Assembly (NCBI RefSeq): GCF_024112395.2
Contig: NZ_CP078013.2
Location: forward strand, 4,154,001-4,218,000
DNA from: Pseudomonas pergaminensis
GTDB taxonomy: Bacteria > Pseudomonadota > Gammaproteobacteria > Pseudomonadales > Pseudomonadaceae
Reading direction: 5' to 3'
DNA length: 64,000 nucleotides
The notes below the pieces were generated by a model, which did not search any database, was not told where the DNA came from, and was given only the letters and a program-made list of their open reading frames with translations. This document shows, in pieces, positions 35,218 to 43,191 of this stretch; positions within the stretch are counted from its first letter, which is position 1, and each line of letters starts with the position of its first letter. The translations under genes and the position numbers were made by a program.

Positions 35218-35583
35218 TCAGGAATCCTGGGGCTGCGGCTTGGTTTTCCCGTTCTGCAAAACGGAGTGCTCGGCCAGAGTTGACGTCAAGCGGCGGATCG
35301 CAGCCTGGTCTTCCTTGAACATTGCGCGGTAGTCACCCAGTACCTTTTCTTCGATCTGGCTGAGGTTTTCCAGCTGGATCGGCGTAGTCACACCGGTCAG
35401 CACGTACAACACATCTACTCCCTTTTCGGCCACACGCGACAAGTAGTCAGCCTTGGGTGCTCGCCCTCCGCTTTCGTATTTACCTTGCGCGTTGGCTTCA
35501 ACGCCTCCTATTTCACCAAATACTTTTTGCGACAGGCCAAGTCGCTCTCTCTCTTGCCTCAAACGCGAACCGATTCCACTCAT
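35218..35583 (-). CDS. XRE-family helix-turn-helix regulator (CI-like)
   Basis: 121 residues. The helix-turn-helix (about residues 5-60) reads RLRQERERLGLSQKVFGEIG and QGKYESGGRAP, followed by YLSRVAEKGVDVLYVLTG, the pattern of phage-type repressors. No peptidase domain is present, so it is not LexA/CI-cleavable. It is divergent from a small Cro-like gene (35666) with 82 bases between, an arrangement that resembles a phage lysogeny switch, but no other phage gene is visible. ATG at 35583 is preferred over a longer frame that has no XRE-like extension. Confidence 0.78.
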   Translation of the reverse strand: MSGIGSRLRQERERLGLSQKVFGEIGGVEANAQGKYESGGRAPKADYLSRVAEKGVDVLYVLTGVTTPIQLENLSQIEEKVLGDYRAMFKEDQAAIRRLTSTLAEHSVLQNGKTKPQPQDS

Positions 35584-35665
35584 TTGGATGTATGATCCTA
35601 TTTGGCACACCCCAAGAGGTGACACCCTCATCTCATTGTTAAACGAACTTGAACGGTTTTGAACT

Positions 35666-35905
35666 ATGCCCGGAATCCGTACTGCTGCACAAGCCAAGGC
35701 CTGGCTGGAACATCAAGGCAAGTCAGTCCAAGCGTTCACTCGTGAACATGGCGTTGATCCGGCAACCACCTATCAAGTGCTCGCTGGGCGCAAAAAGGGA
35801 CGGCGTGGAGAAGCCCACAAGGTGGCGGTCCTGTTGGGCATGAAAGAAGGGATCATCCTTGCTGAGGCCGATAGCCAGCACAACGCTCAGGAAGTCATTT
35901 CCTGA
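35666..35905 (+). CDS. Small Cro-like DNA-binding protein
   Basis: 79 residues. The central part AWLEHQGKSVQAFTREHG followed by VDPATTYQVLAGRKKGRRGEA fits a short helix-turn-helix of the type found in phage Cro-like or plasmid regulators, then AHKVAVLLGMKEG. It is divergent from the XRE gene and may repress it, or the reverse. Function otherwise unknown. The pair lies between gacA and a GNAT gene. Confidence 0.65.
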   Translation: MPGIRTAAQAKAWLEHQGKSVQAFTREHGVDPATTYQVLAGRKKGRRGEAHKVAVLLGMKEGIILAEADSQHNAQEVIS

Positions 35906-35940
35906 AGCCAGTATGCGCTTATTAGCGTCAGATGCATGGT

Positions 35941-36372
35941 TTAGCTTGAATGGCAGACGCGCTCCATGCGCCAGAAGCAGTCTTCCTCACCGACAATGCT
36001 CAACCCGCAGCGCTGATAGAGCCTCCTCGCCGGATTGGTCTTGAACACGGTCAGGCGCAACAAGCCCAGGGCCTGGGCCTTGATTGCCATCTGCTCCAAC
36101 ACCCAACTGCCCGCGCCCAGCCCTCGACAGGCCTCGAGCATATGCAACTCGCGGATATAGAGCGCTCGGCTGTCGCGGCTCAAACTGATAAAGCCCATCA
36201 CCCCATCCTCGTTGCAGACCAGCCAGTTCTCGCGGCCCGCCCAGGCGACGTCGAAGCCATCGTTGGACCACACCAGGCCGTACTGCCGGTAGTAACGGCT
36301 CATGGCTGCAAAGGTCAGGCTTCGTGCAAACGGCAGGTCCTGGTCTGTAGCCGCGCGCAGATGGAACACCAT
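35941..36372 (-). CDS. GNAT-family N-acetyltransferase
   Basis: 143 residues. GNAT features: an N-terminal ATDQDLPFARSLTF, beta strands ending at LYIRELHMLEACRGLGAGSW (the acetyl-CoA pyrophosphate loop, R-G-x-G-x-G/S) and LRLTVFKTNPARRLYQRCG near the C terminus. The substrate is not evident. Its ATG directly abuts the stop of the nitrilase-family gene, so the two form an operon. Confidence 0.85.
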   Translation of the reverse strand: MVFHLRAATDQDLPFARSLTFAAMSRYYRQYGLVWSNDGFDVAWAGRENWLVCNEDGVMGFISLSRDSRALYIRELHMLEACRGLGAGSWVLEQMAIKAQALGLLRLTVFKTNPARRLYQRCGLSIVGEEDCFWRMERVCHSS

Positions 36373-37122
36373 TCAGACGGCAACCACTTGACCGGCCCAC
36401 TGCCCGCCCTGGCGACGGGCAATCACCAGCGCCTCGCCGACACCAGAGACAGCGGCGAGTAAACCGCCGTCAGCCGTCCAGATAGCGCTGCGACCGGCGC
36501 ACACATAACCACCGGATGGGCCACCATGGTTAGCCATCAACACCAGCAGGCCATGCTCGGCCGCATAGCCCTGGAGCAACGCGCTGTCTGTGGCGTAGCC
36601 GCCCTCGCTGATCAACACGCCGGCGGCGTAAACCGTGGCGCCGGCCTCAGCCGCGAGACGCGGATGGCTGGCATGGGTGAAGTCCGCGCACACCGCCAGC
36701 GCAATTCGGTCGCTCCCCCGTTCCAGGGCCGCGCCGCCCTGCCCCGCGACAAATGCCAGTTCTTCGCCAGGATGCAAATACTGTTTGGTGTAGACCGCCA
36801 CGGAGCCATCCGCGGCCAACACCAGCGCACCGATCAACACTCCCCCTTCAGGCGCCAGGCGGATGGGCATCCCCACCACCGCCGTCAGCCGCAGTTCCCG
36901 CGCCATGTCCCGCAGTGGCGTCAACACAGGGTCGTCAGGCGCAATCGCCAAGCCTGCCGCCAATGACGGTTCGTACCCGGTCAACGACAGCTCCGGAAAC
37001 ACCAGCACTTGCACGCCATGGCCGGCAGCCGCTTGCATGAATGCCAGGTGGCGTTCGATATTGGCCGGCAGATCGCCCGCGATGGAAAGGGTTTGAGCAG
37101 CAGCAAGGGTCAGGGCAGTCAT
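36373..37122 (-). CDS. Carbon-nitrogen hydrolase (nitrilase superfamily)
   Basis: 249 residues with the complete catalytic triad: Glu44 in FPELSLTGYEP, Lys113 in YTKQYLHPGE and Cys145 in ALAVCADFTH. Members cleave or form amide bonds (omega-amidase, N-carbamoylases, deaminated-glutathione amidase). Cytosolic, no signal. ATG at 37122 is used; an in-frame TTG four codons earlier is less likely. It is transcribed with the GNAT gene downstream. Substrate cannot be assigned. Confidence 0.83.
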   Translation of the reverse strand: MTALTLAAAQTLSIAGDLPANIERHLAFMQAAAGHGVQVLVFPELSLTGYEPSLAAGLAIAPDDPVLTPLRDMARELRLTAVVGMPIRLAPEGGVLIGALVLAADGSVAVYTKQYLHPGEELAFVAGQGGAALERGSDRIALAVCADFTHASHPRLAAEAGATVYAAGVLISEGGYATDSALLQGYAAEHGLLVLMANHGGPSGGYVCAGRSAIWTADGGLLAAVSGVGEALVIARRQGGQWAGQVVAV

Positions 37123-37259
37123 GGTCGCGTCCAAGCATCATCAAGTGCCTACAAGCATATCTCGCCCCATAGCGGTTGGGGTCGGTGCGCGATAGAAATT
37201 ACTGATTGAATCCTCCTGCATGCCTCTAGTAAGCTCCCCCCATCATTTGGAGACCTACC

Positions 37260-37394
37260 ATGTTGCAACTCACCCACACTCAGGTTTGCCCTGCTGCCAG
37301 CGCCTCGCGCTCGGTGTCGGCTACCCGTGTGAGCGGTTCGAGCGCAGCGGTAAGCTTTTATTTTGGGTATTGGTTTAGCCACTGGCGCGCCTGA
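37260..37394 (+). CDS. Aromatic-rich leader peptide (attenuator) for DAHP synthase
   Basis: A 44-codon frame with GGAG 7 bases upstream. Near its end it reads SFYFGYWFSHWRA: three Phe, two Tyr and two Trp codons within ten residues, directly before the stop. A strong terminator lies about 54 bases downstream. This is the classic layout of transcription attenuation, where ribosome stalling at scarce aromatic codons prevents the terminator from forming. Which amino acid matters is not decided by sequence; Phe and Tyr dominate. The first 30 residues are Ser/Ala-rich and unremarkable. Confidence 0.75.
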   Translation: MLQLTHTQVCPAASASRSVSATRVSGSSAAVSFYFGYWFSHWRA

Positions 37395-37447
37395 TACCTG
37401 AAATCGGCGCCCACTACTTAAGGGGTCGCCTACCAGAGAAATCTAAA

Positions 37448-37484
37448 CCCCCGGTCGGCTCCCCGATCGGGGGTTTTGTTTTTT
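37448..37484 (+). terminator. Attenuator-type rho-independent terminator
   Basis: Stem CCCCCGGTCGG (37448-37458) pairs with CCGATCGGGGG (37463-37473) with one G-T wobble and a 4-base loop, followed by TTTTGTTTTTT. It lies between the aromatic leader and the DAHP synthase, so transcription must pass it to express the enzyme. Confidence 0.88.
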
Positions 37485-37528
37485 CAGGCCTCTATCAATT
37501 TTGCAGAACACTTTAAAGGACACACGAC

Positions 37529-37681
37529 ATGAACTACGCCACCTATTACCGCTACGACACCTCCACCGCATGGCGATTTAGCCAGCTCCGCTCGGGACAG
37601 CCTGCCGCCTCCGATCGGTCACCTATTGGTGGCAAGCCAACACACGTAGCCAACACGGCCAATTGTCGAACACCCCAGTAG
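37529..37681 (+). CDS. Second, Tyr-rich leader ORF upstream of DAHP synthase
   Basis: A 50-codon frame that begins MNYATYYRYDTSTAWRFSQL: four Tyr in the first nine residues, then Trp and Phe. It starts 45 bases after the attenuator terminator (AAAGGA upstream as ribosome site) and ends 48 bases before the DAHP synthase ATG. Position and composition suggest a second translational sensor of aromatic amino acids, or a coupling leader. The C-terminal half is not aromatic. Whether it is translated is unproven. Confidence 0.6.
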   Translation: MNYATYYRYDTSTAWRFSQLRSGQPAASDRSPIGGKPTHVANTANCRTPQ

Positions 37682-37729
37682 GGCAAAGCGCGCGGGAACT
37701 GCCCGCCGCTTGCCCAGGAAGCCTTGAAT

Positions 37730-38809
37730 ATGAACTCTGCCACCGCCGCTCTGCCCGTTTCTGCCCTCACCAGTGCCAATGAAGCCCTGACCCAGCGTCT
37801 GCCCAGCTCCCTGGATGTAAAGCTCAAGCTGCCGCTCAGCCCCTTCCTCAACGAACAAGTCCACGCCCATCGCCACGCCGTGCGCGCCATCCTCAATGGC
37901 GAAGATTCGCGTTTGCTGGTGATCGTCGGCCCGTGCTCGATCCACGACCCGGAATCGGCCATGGAATACGCACGCAACCTGAGGAAGCTCGCGCTGGAAG
38001 TCAGCGACCAGATGCTGCTGGTGATCCGTGCCTACGTCGAAAAACCGCGCACCACCATCGGCTGGAAAGGCCTGGCCTACGACCCGCACCTGGATGGCAG
38101 CGATGACATGGCCGCCGGCATCACGCTGTCCCGCGAACTGATGCGAGAAATGCTGCGCCTGGGTCTGCCGGTCGCCACTGAACTGTTGCAACCGATGGCC
38201 GCCGGCTACTTCGATGACTTGCTCAGCTGGGTCGCGATTGGTGCGCGCACCACCGAATCGCAGATCCACCGCGAGATGGCCAGCGGCCTGGGCATGCCCG
38301 TGGGCTTCAAGAACGGCACCGACGGCGGCGTGGCGATTGCCTGCGACGCGATGCGCTCGGCCTCTCACCCGCACCGCCATTTCGGCGTCGACAGCCAGGG
38401 CCACCCGGCGATTATCCAGACCCCGGGCAACCCCGACACGCACCTGGTACTGCGCGGCGGTCATCGTGGGCCGAACTACGATGCGCAGAACGTAGCGCAG
38501 GTGAAGCACGACCTGGCCAAGTCCAAGGTGGCGGCGCGGATCATGGTCGATTGCAGCCACGCCAACAGCGGCAAGGACCCGTTGCGTCAACCGGCGGTGT
38601 TCAACGAAGTACTGGAACAACGCCTTAAGGGCGACACCTCGCTGATCGGCATGATGCTCGAAAGCCACCTGTTCGAAGGCTGCCAGCCGCTGAGCGCGTC
38701 GATGAAATACGGCGTGTCCGTGACCGACGGCTGCCTGGGCTGGGACGGCACCGAGCAATTGCTGCGCAGTGCGGCCGAGCGTTTGCGCCAACAACACAAA
38801 ACCAACTGA
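37730..38809 (+). CDS. Class I 3-deoxy-7-phosphoheptulonate (DAHP) synthase
   Basis: 359 residues of the AroF/AroG/AroH type: LVIVGPCSIHDPESAMEYA, RAYVEKPRTTIGWKGL, GARTTESQIHREMASGL, VGFKNGTDGG, VLRGGHRGPNYD and IMVDCSHANSGKD carry the PEP/E4P-binding and metal-binding residues. It is the housekeeping entry enzyme of the shikimate pathway, likely feedback-inhibited by one aromatic amino acid. The upstream leader and terminator suggest attenuation as well. ATG at 37730 follows AGGAAG; TTG two codons earlier is possible. It contrasts with the class II enzyme at 5585. Confidence 0.93.
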   Translation: MNSATAALPVSALTSANEALTQRLPSSLDVKLKLPLSPFLNEQVHAHRHAVRAILNGEDSRLLVIVGPCSIHDPESAMEYARNLRKLALEVSDQMLLVIRAYVEKPRTTIGWKGLAYDPHLDGSDDMAAGITLSRELMREMLRLGLPVATELLQPMAAGYFDDLLSWVAIGARTTESQIHREMASGLGMPVGFKNGTDGGVAIACDAMRSASHPHRHFGVDSQGHPAIIQTPGNPDTHLVLRGGHRGPNYDAQNVAQVKHDLAKSKVAARIMVDCSHANSGKDPLRQPAVFNEVLEQRLKGDTSLIGMMLESHLFEGCQPLSASMKYGVSVTDGCLGWDGTEQLLRSAAERLRQQHKTN

Positions 38810-38825
38810 TTGGTCGAGATCGAAA

Positions 38826-38914
38826 TGTGGGAGCCGGCCCGCCTGCGATGGCGCAGTGTCAGGCTACAAAACTGTAGCTGATGTACTGTTATCGCAGGCA
38901 AGCCAGCTCCCACA
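38826..38914. repeat. REP doublet (inverted pair)
   Basis: TGTGGGAGCCGG at 38826 faces AGCCAGCTCCCACA ending at 38914. It sits between the convergent DAHP synthase and quinone-reductase genes and may serve as transcript end for both. Confidence 0.83.
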
Positions 38915-38931
38915 TTTGATCAGTGTTTGGC

Positions 38932-39633
38932 TCACGACAGGGGATACAGCGCCTCATCAAACTGCTCAAGCTTCGGAAACACCAAGGGCTGTTCATCCGC
39001 CAGCCCTTGCAACCGCTGCGCATACCCCACCAGGAACTCCTGTCGCGCTTCAGCACTGATATACGGCACATGCCACGCCACGTACGGTGCCAGTACGTCA
39101 TAGCCCACATACGCCAGCGTTCCGCGCAGAATCGGCCGTAACATATCCTCGAGCGGCCCGTGGATCGCGCCCTCACCAAACATGTGCTCGCGTCCGCCCA
39201 GGGTCACCGTGACCAGCGCACGCTTGCCCGCCAGCCCACCCTGATCGTAAAAGCGCTTGCCGCCGTAACACACCCCCGACACCAGCACCCGGTCGATCCA
39301 GCCCTTGAGCATCGCCGGCGCCGAGAACCAGAAGATCGGAAAGTTGAGGATCAACAGATCAGCCCACAGCAGCTTGTCCAATTCGCCCTGGATGTCCGCC
39401 GCGATCGACTGCTTTTTCACCCCCAGGCGCTGCTCCAGGGCATACACCAGGTAGTCGGGATTTTCCCGCGACGAAAAGTCCGCCGCCGACGCCACCGGGT
39501 TCCACTGCATGGCGTACAAATCACTGACCTGAACCTCATGCCCCTGGCGCTCCAGCGTGGCGACCGCCTGGTCGCGCAAGGCAGCGGTAAACGACTGCGG
39601 CTCAGGGTGGGCGTGAACAATCAAAACCTTCAT
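38932..39633 (-). CDS. NAD(P)H-dependent oxidoreductase, flavodoxin-like (NQO/MdaB type)
   Basis: 233 residues: MKVLIVHAHPEPQSFTAAL (FMN/FAD phosphate loop), LLWADLLILNFPIFWFSAPA and WIDRVLVSGVCYGG are the family hallmarks of NAD(P)H:quinone reductases. Two-electron quinone or dye reduction in the cytosol. It is the last gene of the nine-gene operon, 9 bases after the ABC ATPase. Its role in that pathway is unclear. Confidence 0.85.
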   Translation of the reverse strand: MKVLIVHAHPEPQSFTAALRDQAVATLERQGHEVQVSDLYAMQWNPVASAADFSSRENPDYLVYALEQRLGVKKQSIAADIQGELDKLLWADLLILNFPIFWFSAPAMLKGWIDRVLVSGVCYGGKRFYDQGGLAGKRALVTVTLGGREHMFGEGAIHGPLEDMLRPILRGTLAYVGYDVLAPYVAWHVPYISAEARQEFLVGYAQRLQGLADEQPLVFPKLEQFDEALYPLS

Positions 39634-39642
39634 ACAAATTCC

Positions 39643-41262
39643 TCAAACGGTGTGCGCTGCCCGTTGGGCCAGCAAGTGATCGAGCCAGTCCGGGTCCATT
39701 TCCGGCTCCGATGAAAACAGCAGGCCGGTGTAGTCCTGGTACGGCGGGGTAAAAATCGCGTTGCGGCTGCCCTGGTCCACCACCCTGCCCCGCTGCATCA
39801 CCACCACCTCGTCGGCAATCGCGCGCACGGTGGCCACGTCGTGGGTGATAAACAGGTAGGCCACGCCCAATTGCTGTTGGAGGCGGTCGAGCAGTTTCAA
39901 CACGCCCTCGGCCACCAGTTGATCCAGGGCCGAGGTGACTTCGTCGCAGATGATCAGTTGCGGGTCGGCCGCCAGCGCGCGGGCGATGCAAATCCGCTGT
40001 TTCTGGCCACCGGACAGTTCGCGCGGCTGGCGCGCCATGAACACCGCCGGGTCCAACTCGATCATCTCCAGCAACTCGGCGACCCGCGCGCGCAGGGCCT
40101 TGCCTTTGAGGCCCAGGTAAAACGTGAGCGGCCGGCCGATGATGTCGACGATGCGCTGACGCGGATTCAGCGCGGTGTCCGGGATTTGATAGATCATCTG
40201 GATACGTCGCAATTGCTCCTTGCTGCGCTTTCGAAAGTCCGCGGGCAAGGGCGCGCCGTCATACATCACCTGCCCCGCCGTCGCCGGCAGCAACCCGGTG
40301 ATCAAACGCGCCGTGGAGCTTTTGCCACTGCCGGACTCGCCAATCACCGCCAGGGTCTGGCCACGATAGAGCTTCATCGACACCTCATGCAGCACCGGTT
40401 GATGCCCATAACTGGCGCTCACCTGCTGCACATCCAACAACGGCACTTGCTGGACCGGACACGCCTTGGGCTCGGTGCGAAAACTGCGCACTGCCCACAG
40501 GGACTTGGTGTAGTCCTGCTGCGGCTGGCTGAGCATGCTGCGGGTATCGGCCTCTTCCACCAGCTTGCCATGGCGCAGCACCATGATGCGGTCGGCCATC
40601 TGTGCCACCACCGCCAGGTCATGACTGATGTACAACGCGGCGCTGCCAAAGGTTTTTACCGCGTCGCGGATGGCTGCCAGTACTTCGATCTGGGTGGTGA
40701 CGTCGAGGGCCGTGGTGGGTTCGTCGAAGATAATCAGGTCCGGGTGACAGGCCATGGCCATCGCGGTCATCACCCGTTGCAACTGCCCGCCGGAGACTTG
40801 ATGGGGGTAGCGCTGGCCAATGGTCTGCGGGTTGGGCAGGCGCAGCACACGGTACAATTGCACCGCTTCGCGCTCGGCCTGGGCACGGTCGATGCCGCCG
40901 TTGATCACCGCCGTTTCCACATGCTGGTCGATCAGGCGATGCGCCGGGTTGAACGACGCCGCCGCACTTTGCGCCACGTACGCAATGCGCAAACCACGCA
41001 GCTGGCGCAGCGCCTCGGGTTTGGCCTGCAGCAACTGGATGCCGTCGAAACACACCGAGCCGCCGGTGATGCGGCAACCGTCCCGCGCATAGCCCATCGC
41101 TGCCAGACCGAGCGTGGATTTACCCGCACCCGACTCGCCGATCAGCCCCAATACTTCACCGCGCTGCAAGGTCAGGTCGATGCCCTTGATCAGCGGGTGC
41201 CAGGCGTCTTCGTAATGCCCTTCGATCTGCAGGTTGCGGATTTCCAGCAGTGGCTTGTCCAT
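39643..41262 (-). CDS. Fused dipeptide/oligopeptide ABC ATPase (DppD-DppF type)
   Basis: 539 residues with two complete ATPase domains. The first has Walker A GESGAGKST, signature VSGGQLQR and Walker B LIIFDEP; the second has Walker A GESGSGKSS, signature LSGGQKQR and LIICDEV. One polypeptide therefore replaces the DppD/DppF pair of the peptide/nickel importer family. ATG at 41262, with AAGGAG upstream, starts 2 bases after the preceding stop. It energises the permeases encoded upstream. Confidence 0.9.
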   Translation of the reverse strand: MDKPLLEIRNLQIEGHYEDAWHPLIKGIDLTLQRGEVLGLIGESGAGKSTLGLAAMGYARDGCRITGGSVCFDGIQLLQAKPEALRQLRGLRIAYVAQSAAASFNPAHRLIDQHVETAVINGGIDRAQAEREAVQLYRVLRLPNPQTIGQRYPHQVSGGQLQRVMTAMAMACHPDLIIFDEPTTALDVTTQIEVLAAIRDAVKTFGSAALYISHDLAVVAQMADRIMVLRHGKLVEEADTRSMLSQPQQDYTKSLWAVRSFRTEPKACPVQQVPLLDVQQVSASYGHQPVLHEVSMKLYRGQTLAVIGESGSGKSSTARLITGLLPATAGQVMYDGAPLPADFRKRSKEQLRRIQMIYQIPDTALNPRQRIVDIIGRPLTFYLGLKGKALRARVAELLEMIELDPAVFMARQPRELSGGQKQRICIARALAADPQLIICDEVTSALDQLVAEGVLKLLDRLQQQLGVAYLFITHDVATVRAIADEVVVMQRGRVVDQGSRNAIFTPPYQDYTGLLFSSEPEMDPDWLDHLLAQRAAHTV

Positions 41263-41264
41263 CC

Positions 41265-42092
41265 TCAACACTCCTTCAAGCCGCTGGATTTATGCAGCAT
41301 CCAGTCGACAACAAAATTCACGCTGACGGTGATCAACGCCACCGCCAAGGCCGGCAGCAACGGGCTGATGTCGCCGAAGGTGATCAACACCGCGTTGTCG
41401 CGCACCATGCTGCCCCAGTCGGCGGTGGGCGGCTGGATGCCCAGGCCGAGGAACGACAGCGCGCTGATAAACAGAAACACAAAGCAGAAGCGCAGGCCGA
41501 ATTCGGCAATCAGCGGCGCGGCGGCGTTGGGCAGGACTTCGCGGGTGACCAGCCACCACAAGCCTTCACCGCGCAGGCGGGCGGCCTCGACAAAGTCCTG
41601 CACCACCACGGTCATCGCCACGGCACGCGAGAGGCGAAACACCCGGGTCGAATCCAGCAACGCAATCACCAGCACCAGCGACGTGGCGTTGGTGCCCACC
41701 ACGCTCAGAATCAGCAAGGCGAAGATCAACTGCGGAATGGCCATGAGCACATCCACCACCCGCGACAAACCCTGGTCAATCCAACCGCCCTTGATCGCCG
41801 CCACCAAACCGCTCAAGCCGCCGAGCAGAAACGCCAATGTGGTGGTCAGGAACGCGATGCCCAGGGTATTGCGCGCGCCGTACACCAGGCGGCTGAACAT
41901 GTCGCGCCCCAGGTTATCGGTGCCCAGCAGGAACTGGCCGCTCCAGGGCGCAAAACCCTCGCCCACCACCTGGGTTTCGCCATAGGGCGCCAGCAGCGGT
42001 GCGAACAGCGCAACCAGGACGTACAACACAATGATCAGCAGGCCAAACTTGGCGCTCAACGGCGCGCGGGCCACTTGGCTCAGCAGGTTCAT
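41265..42092 (-). CDS. ABC transporter permease (DppC-like)
   Basis: 275 residues with six membrane helices (FGLLIIVLYVLVALFAPLLA first), LGTDNLGRDMFSRLVYGAR, a segment highly typical of DppC/OppC proteins, and the EAA loop near EAARLRGEGLWWLVTREVLP. Three bases separate it from the DppB-like gene. Forms the channel of the peptide-type importer. Confidence 0.88.
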   Translation of the reverse strand: MNLLSQVARAPLSAKFGLLIIVLYVLVALFAPLLAPYGETQVVGEGFAPWSGQFLLGTDNLGRDMFSRLVYGARNTLGIAFLTTTLAFLLGGLSGLVAAIKGGWIDQGLSRVVDVLMAIPQLIFALLILSVVGTNATSLVLVIALLDSTRVFRLSRAVAMTVVVQDFVEAARLRGEGLWWLVTREVLPNAAAPLIAEFGLRFCFVFLFISALSFLGLGIQPPTADWGSMVRDNAVLITFGDISPLLPALAVALITVSVNFVVDWMLHKSSGLKEC

Positions 42093-42095
42093 GGG

Positions 42096-43055
42096 CTACC
42101 CCTTGGGATGCATCAGGCGTGGGTTGCTGGCGATGGACAACACGTCAGCCCCGGTATTGAGCAGGATGTAGGTCGCGGCAAAGATCAGGCTGCAGGCCTG
42201 CACCACCGGGATGTCACGCTTGGACACCGAGTCCACCAGCAACTGGCCGAGACCGGGATAGACAAACACCACCTCGACCACCACCACACCCACCACCAGG
42301 TACGCCAGGTTCAGCGCGACCACGTTGACGATAGGCGCCAGTGCGTTGGGTAACGCGTGCCGCCAGATAATCCGCGATTGACTGATACCCTTGAGTCGGG
42401 CCATTTCGATATAGGGACTGGCCAGCAGGTTGATCAGCGACGCGCGGGTCATGCGCATCATCTGTGCGATCACCACCAGGCTCAGGGTGGCTACCGGCAG
42501 TACCGAGCGCTCCAGGAGGGTGCCAAACGTGGCATCCGGCGCCAGGTTGGAAAGGCTGGGAAACCAGCCGAGCTTCACCGAGAACACCAGGATCAGCAGG
42601 TAGGCCACAAAGAACTCCGGGAACGACACCGCGCTCAACGCCGAGGTATTGAGCAGGCGATCGAACCAGCTGTTGCGATACAGCGCCGCCAGCATGCCCA
42701 GCACCAGCGCCGTGGGCACCGAGACCAACGCTGCCAGTGCGGCCAGGCTCAGGGTGTTGCCCAGACGCGCGCCGATCAGCTCGGCGATGGGTCGCTGGTT
42801 CGCCAGGGATGCACCCAGATCACCGTGCAGCAGCCGCAGCAGCCATTGCGCAAACCGCGTGAACGGCGGCAAATCCAGGCCGAGTTGCGCCCGGAACGCC
42901 GCCACGGTTTCCGGGGTGGCAGACTGGCCGAGCATGGCCTGGGCGATATCTCCCGGCAGCATGCCCACGGCCAGGAAGATGATCACCGACACGGCAAACA
43001 ACGACAGCACGCCGAGGGCCAGGCGTTGGAGGACCAGTTTCAACAAGCTATTCAT
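42096..43055 (-). CDS. ABC transporter permease (DppB-like)
   Basis: 319 residues with six helices and family features: LLKLVLQRLALGVLSLFAVS at the start, GDLGASLANQRPIAELIGAR, and the EAA loop MARLKGISQSRIIWRHALPN. Start supported by AAGGA. Together with the DppC-like protein it forms the inner-membrane pore. It is separated from the binding-protein gene by a REP element. Confidence 0.88.
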   Translation of the reverse strand: MNSLLKLVLQRLALGVLSLFAVSVIIFLAVGMLPGDIAQAMLGQSATPETVAAFRAQLGLDLPPFTRFAQWLLRLLHGDLGASLANQRPIAELIGARLGNTLSLAALAALVSVPTALVLGMLAALYRNSWFDRLLNTSALSAVSFPEFFVAYLLILVFSVKLGWFPSLSNLAPDATFGTLLERSVLPVATLSLVVIAQMMRMTRASLINLLASPYIEMARLKGISQSRIIWRHALPNALAPIVNVVALNLAYLVVGVVVVEVVFVYPGLGQLLVDSVSKRDIPVVQACSLIFAATYILLNTGADVLSIASNPRLMHPKG

Positions 43056-43103
43056 CGTGGGATTCCTTGAAAGGGCACGCGTTCAAAGACATCACAGCCC
43101 TGA

Positions 43104-43187
43104 TGTAGGAGCTGGCTTGCCAGCGATGAGGCCAGCGGCATCACCGCCAACCTCCGGTCCGCCATCGTCGGCATGCCGGCTCCCACA
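43104..43187. repeat. REP doublet inside the ABC operon
   Basis: TGTAGGAGCTGGCTTGCC at 43104 faces GCCGGCTCCCACA ending 43187. It lies within the operon between the binding-protein gene and the first permease gene, where REP hairpins can protect the upstream mRNA from 3' exonucleases. Confidence 0.82.
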
Positions 43188-43191
43188 AGGG

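Noticed and set aside
39841..41985. 714-residue plus-strand open frame
   Set aside because: Antisense to the fused ABC ATPase and permease genes, whose motifs are complete; it is a high-GC shadow frame rich in His, Gln and Arg.
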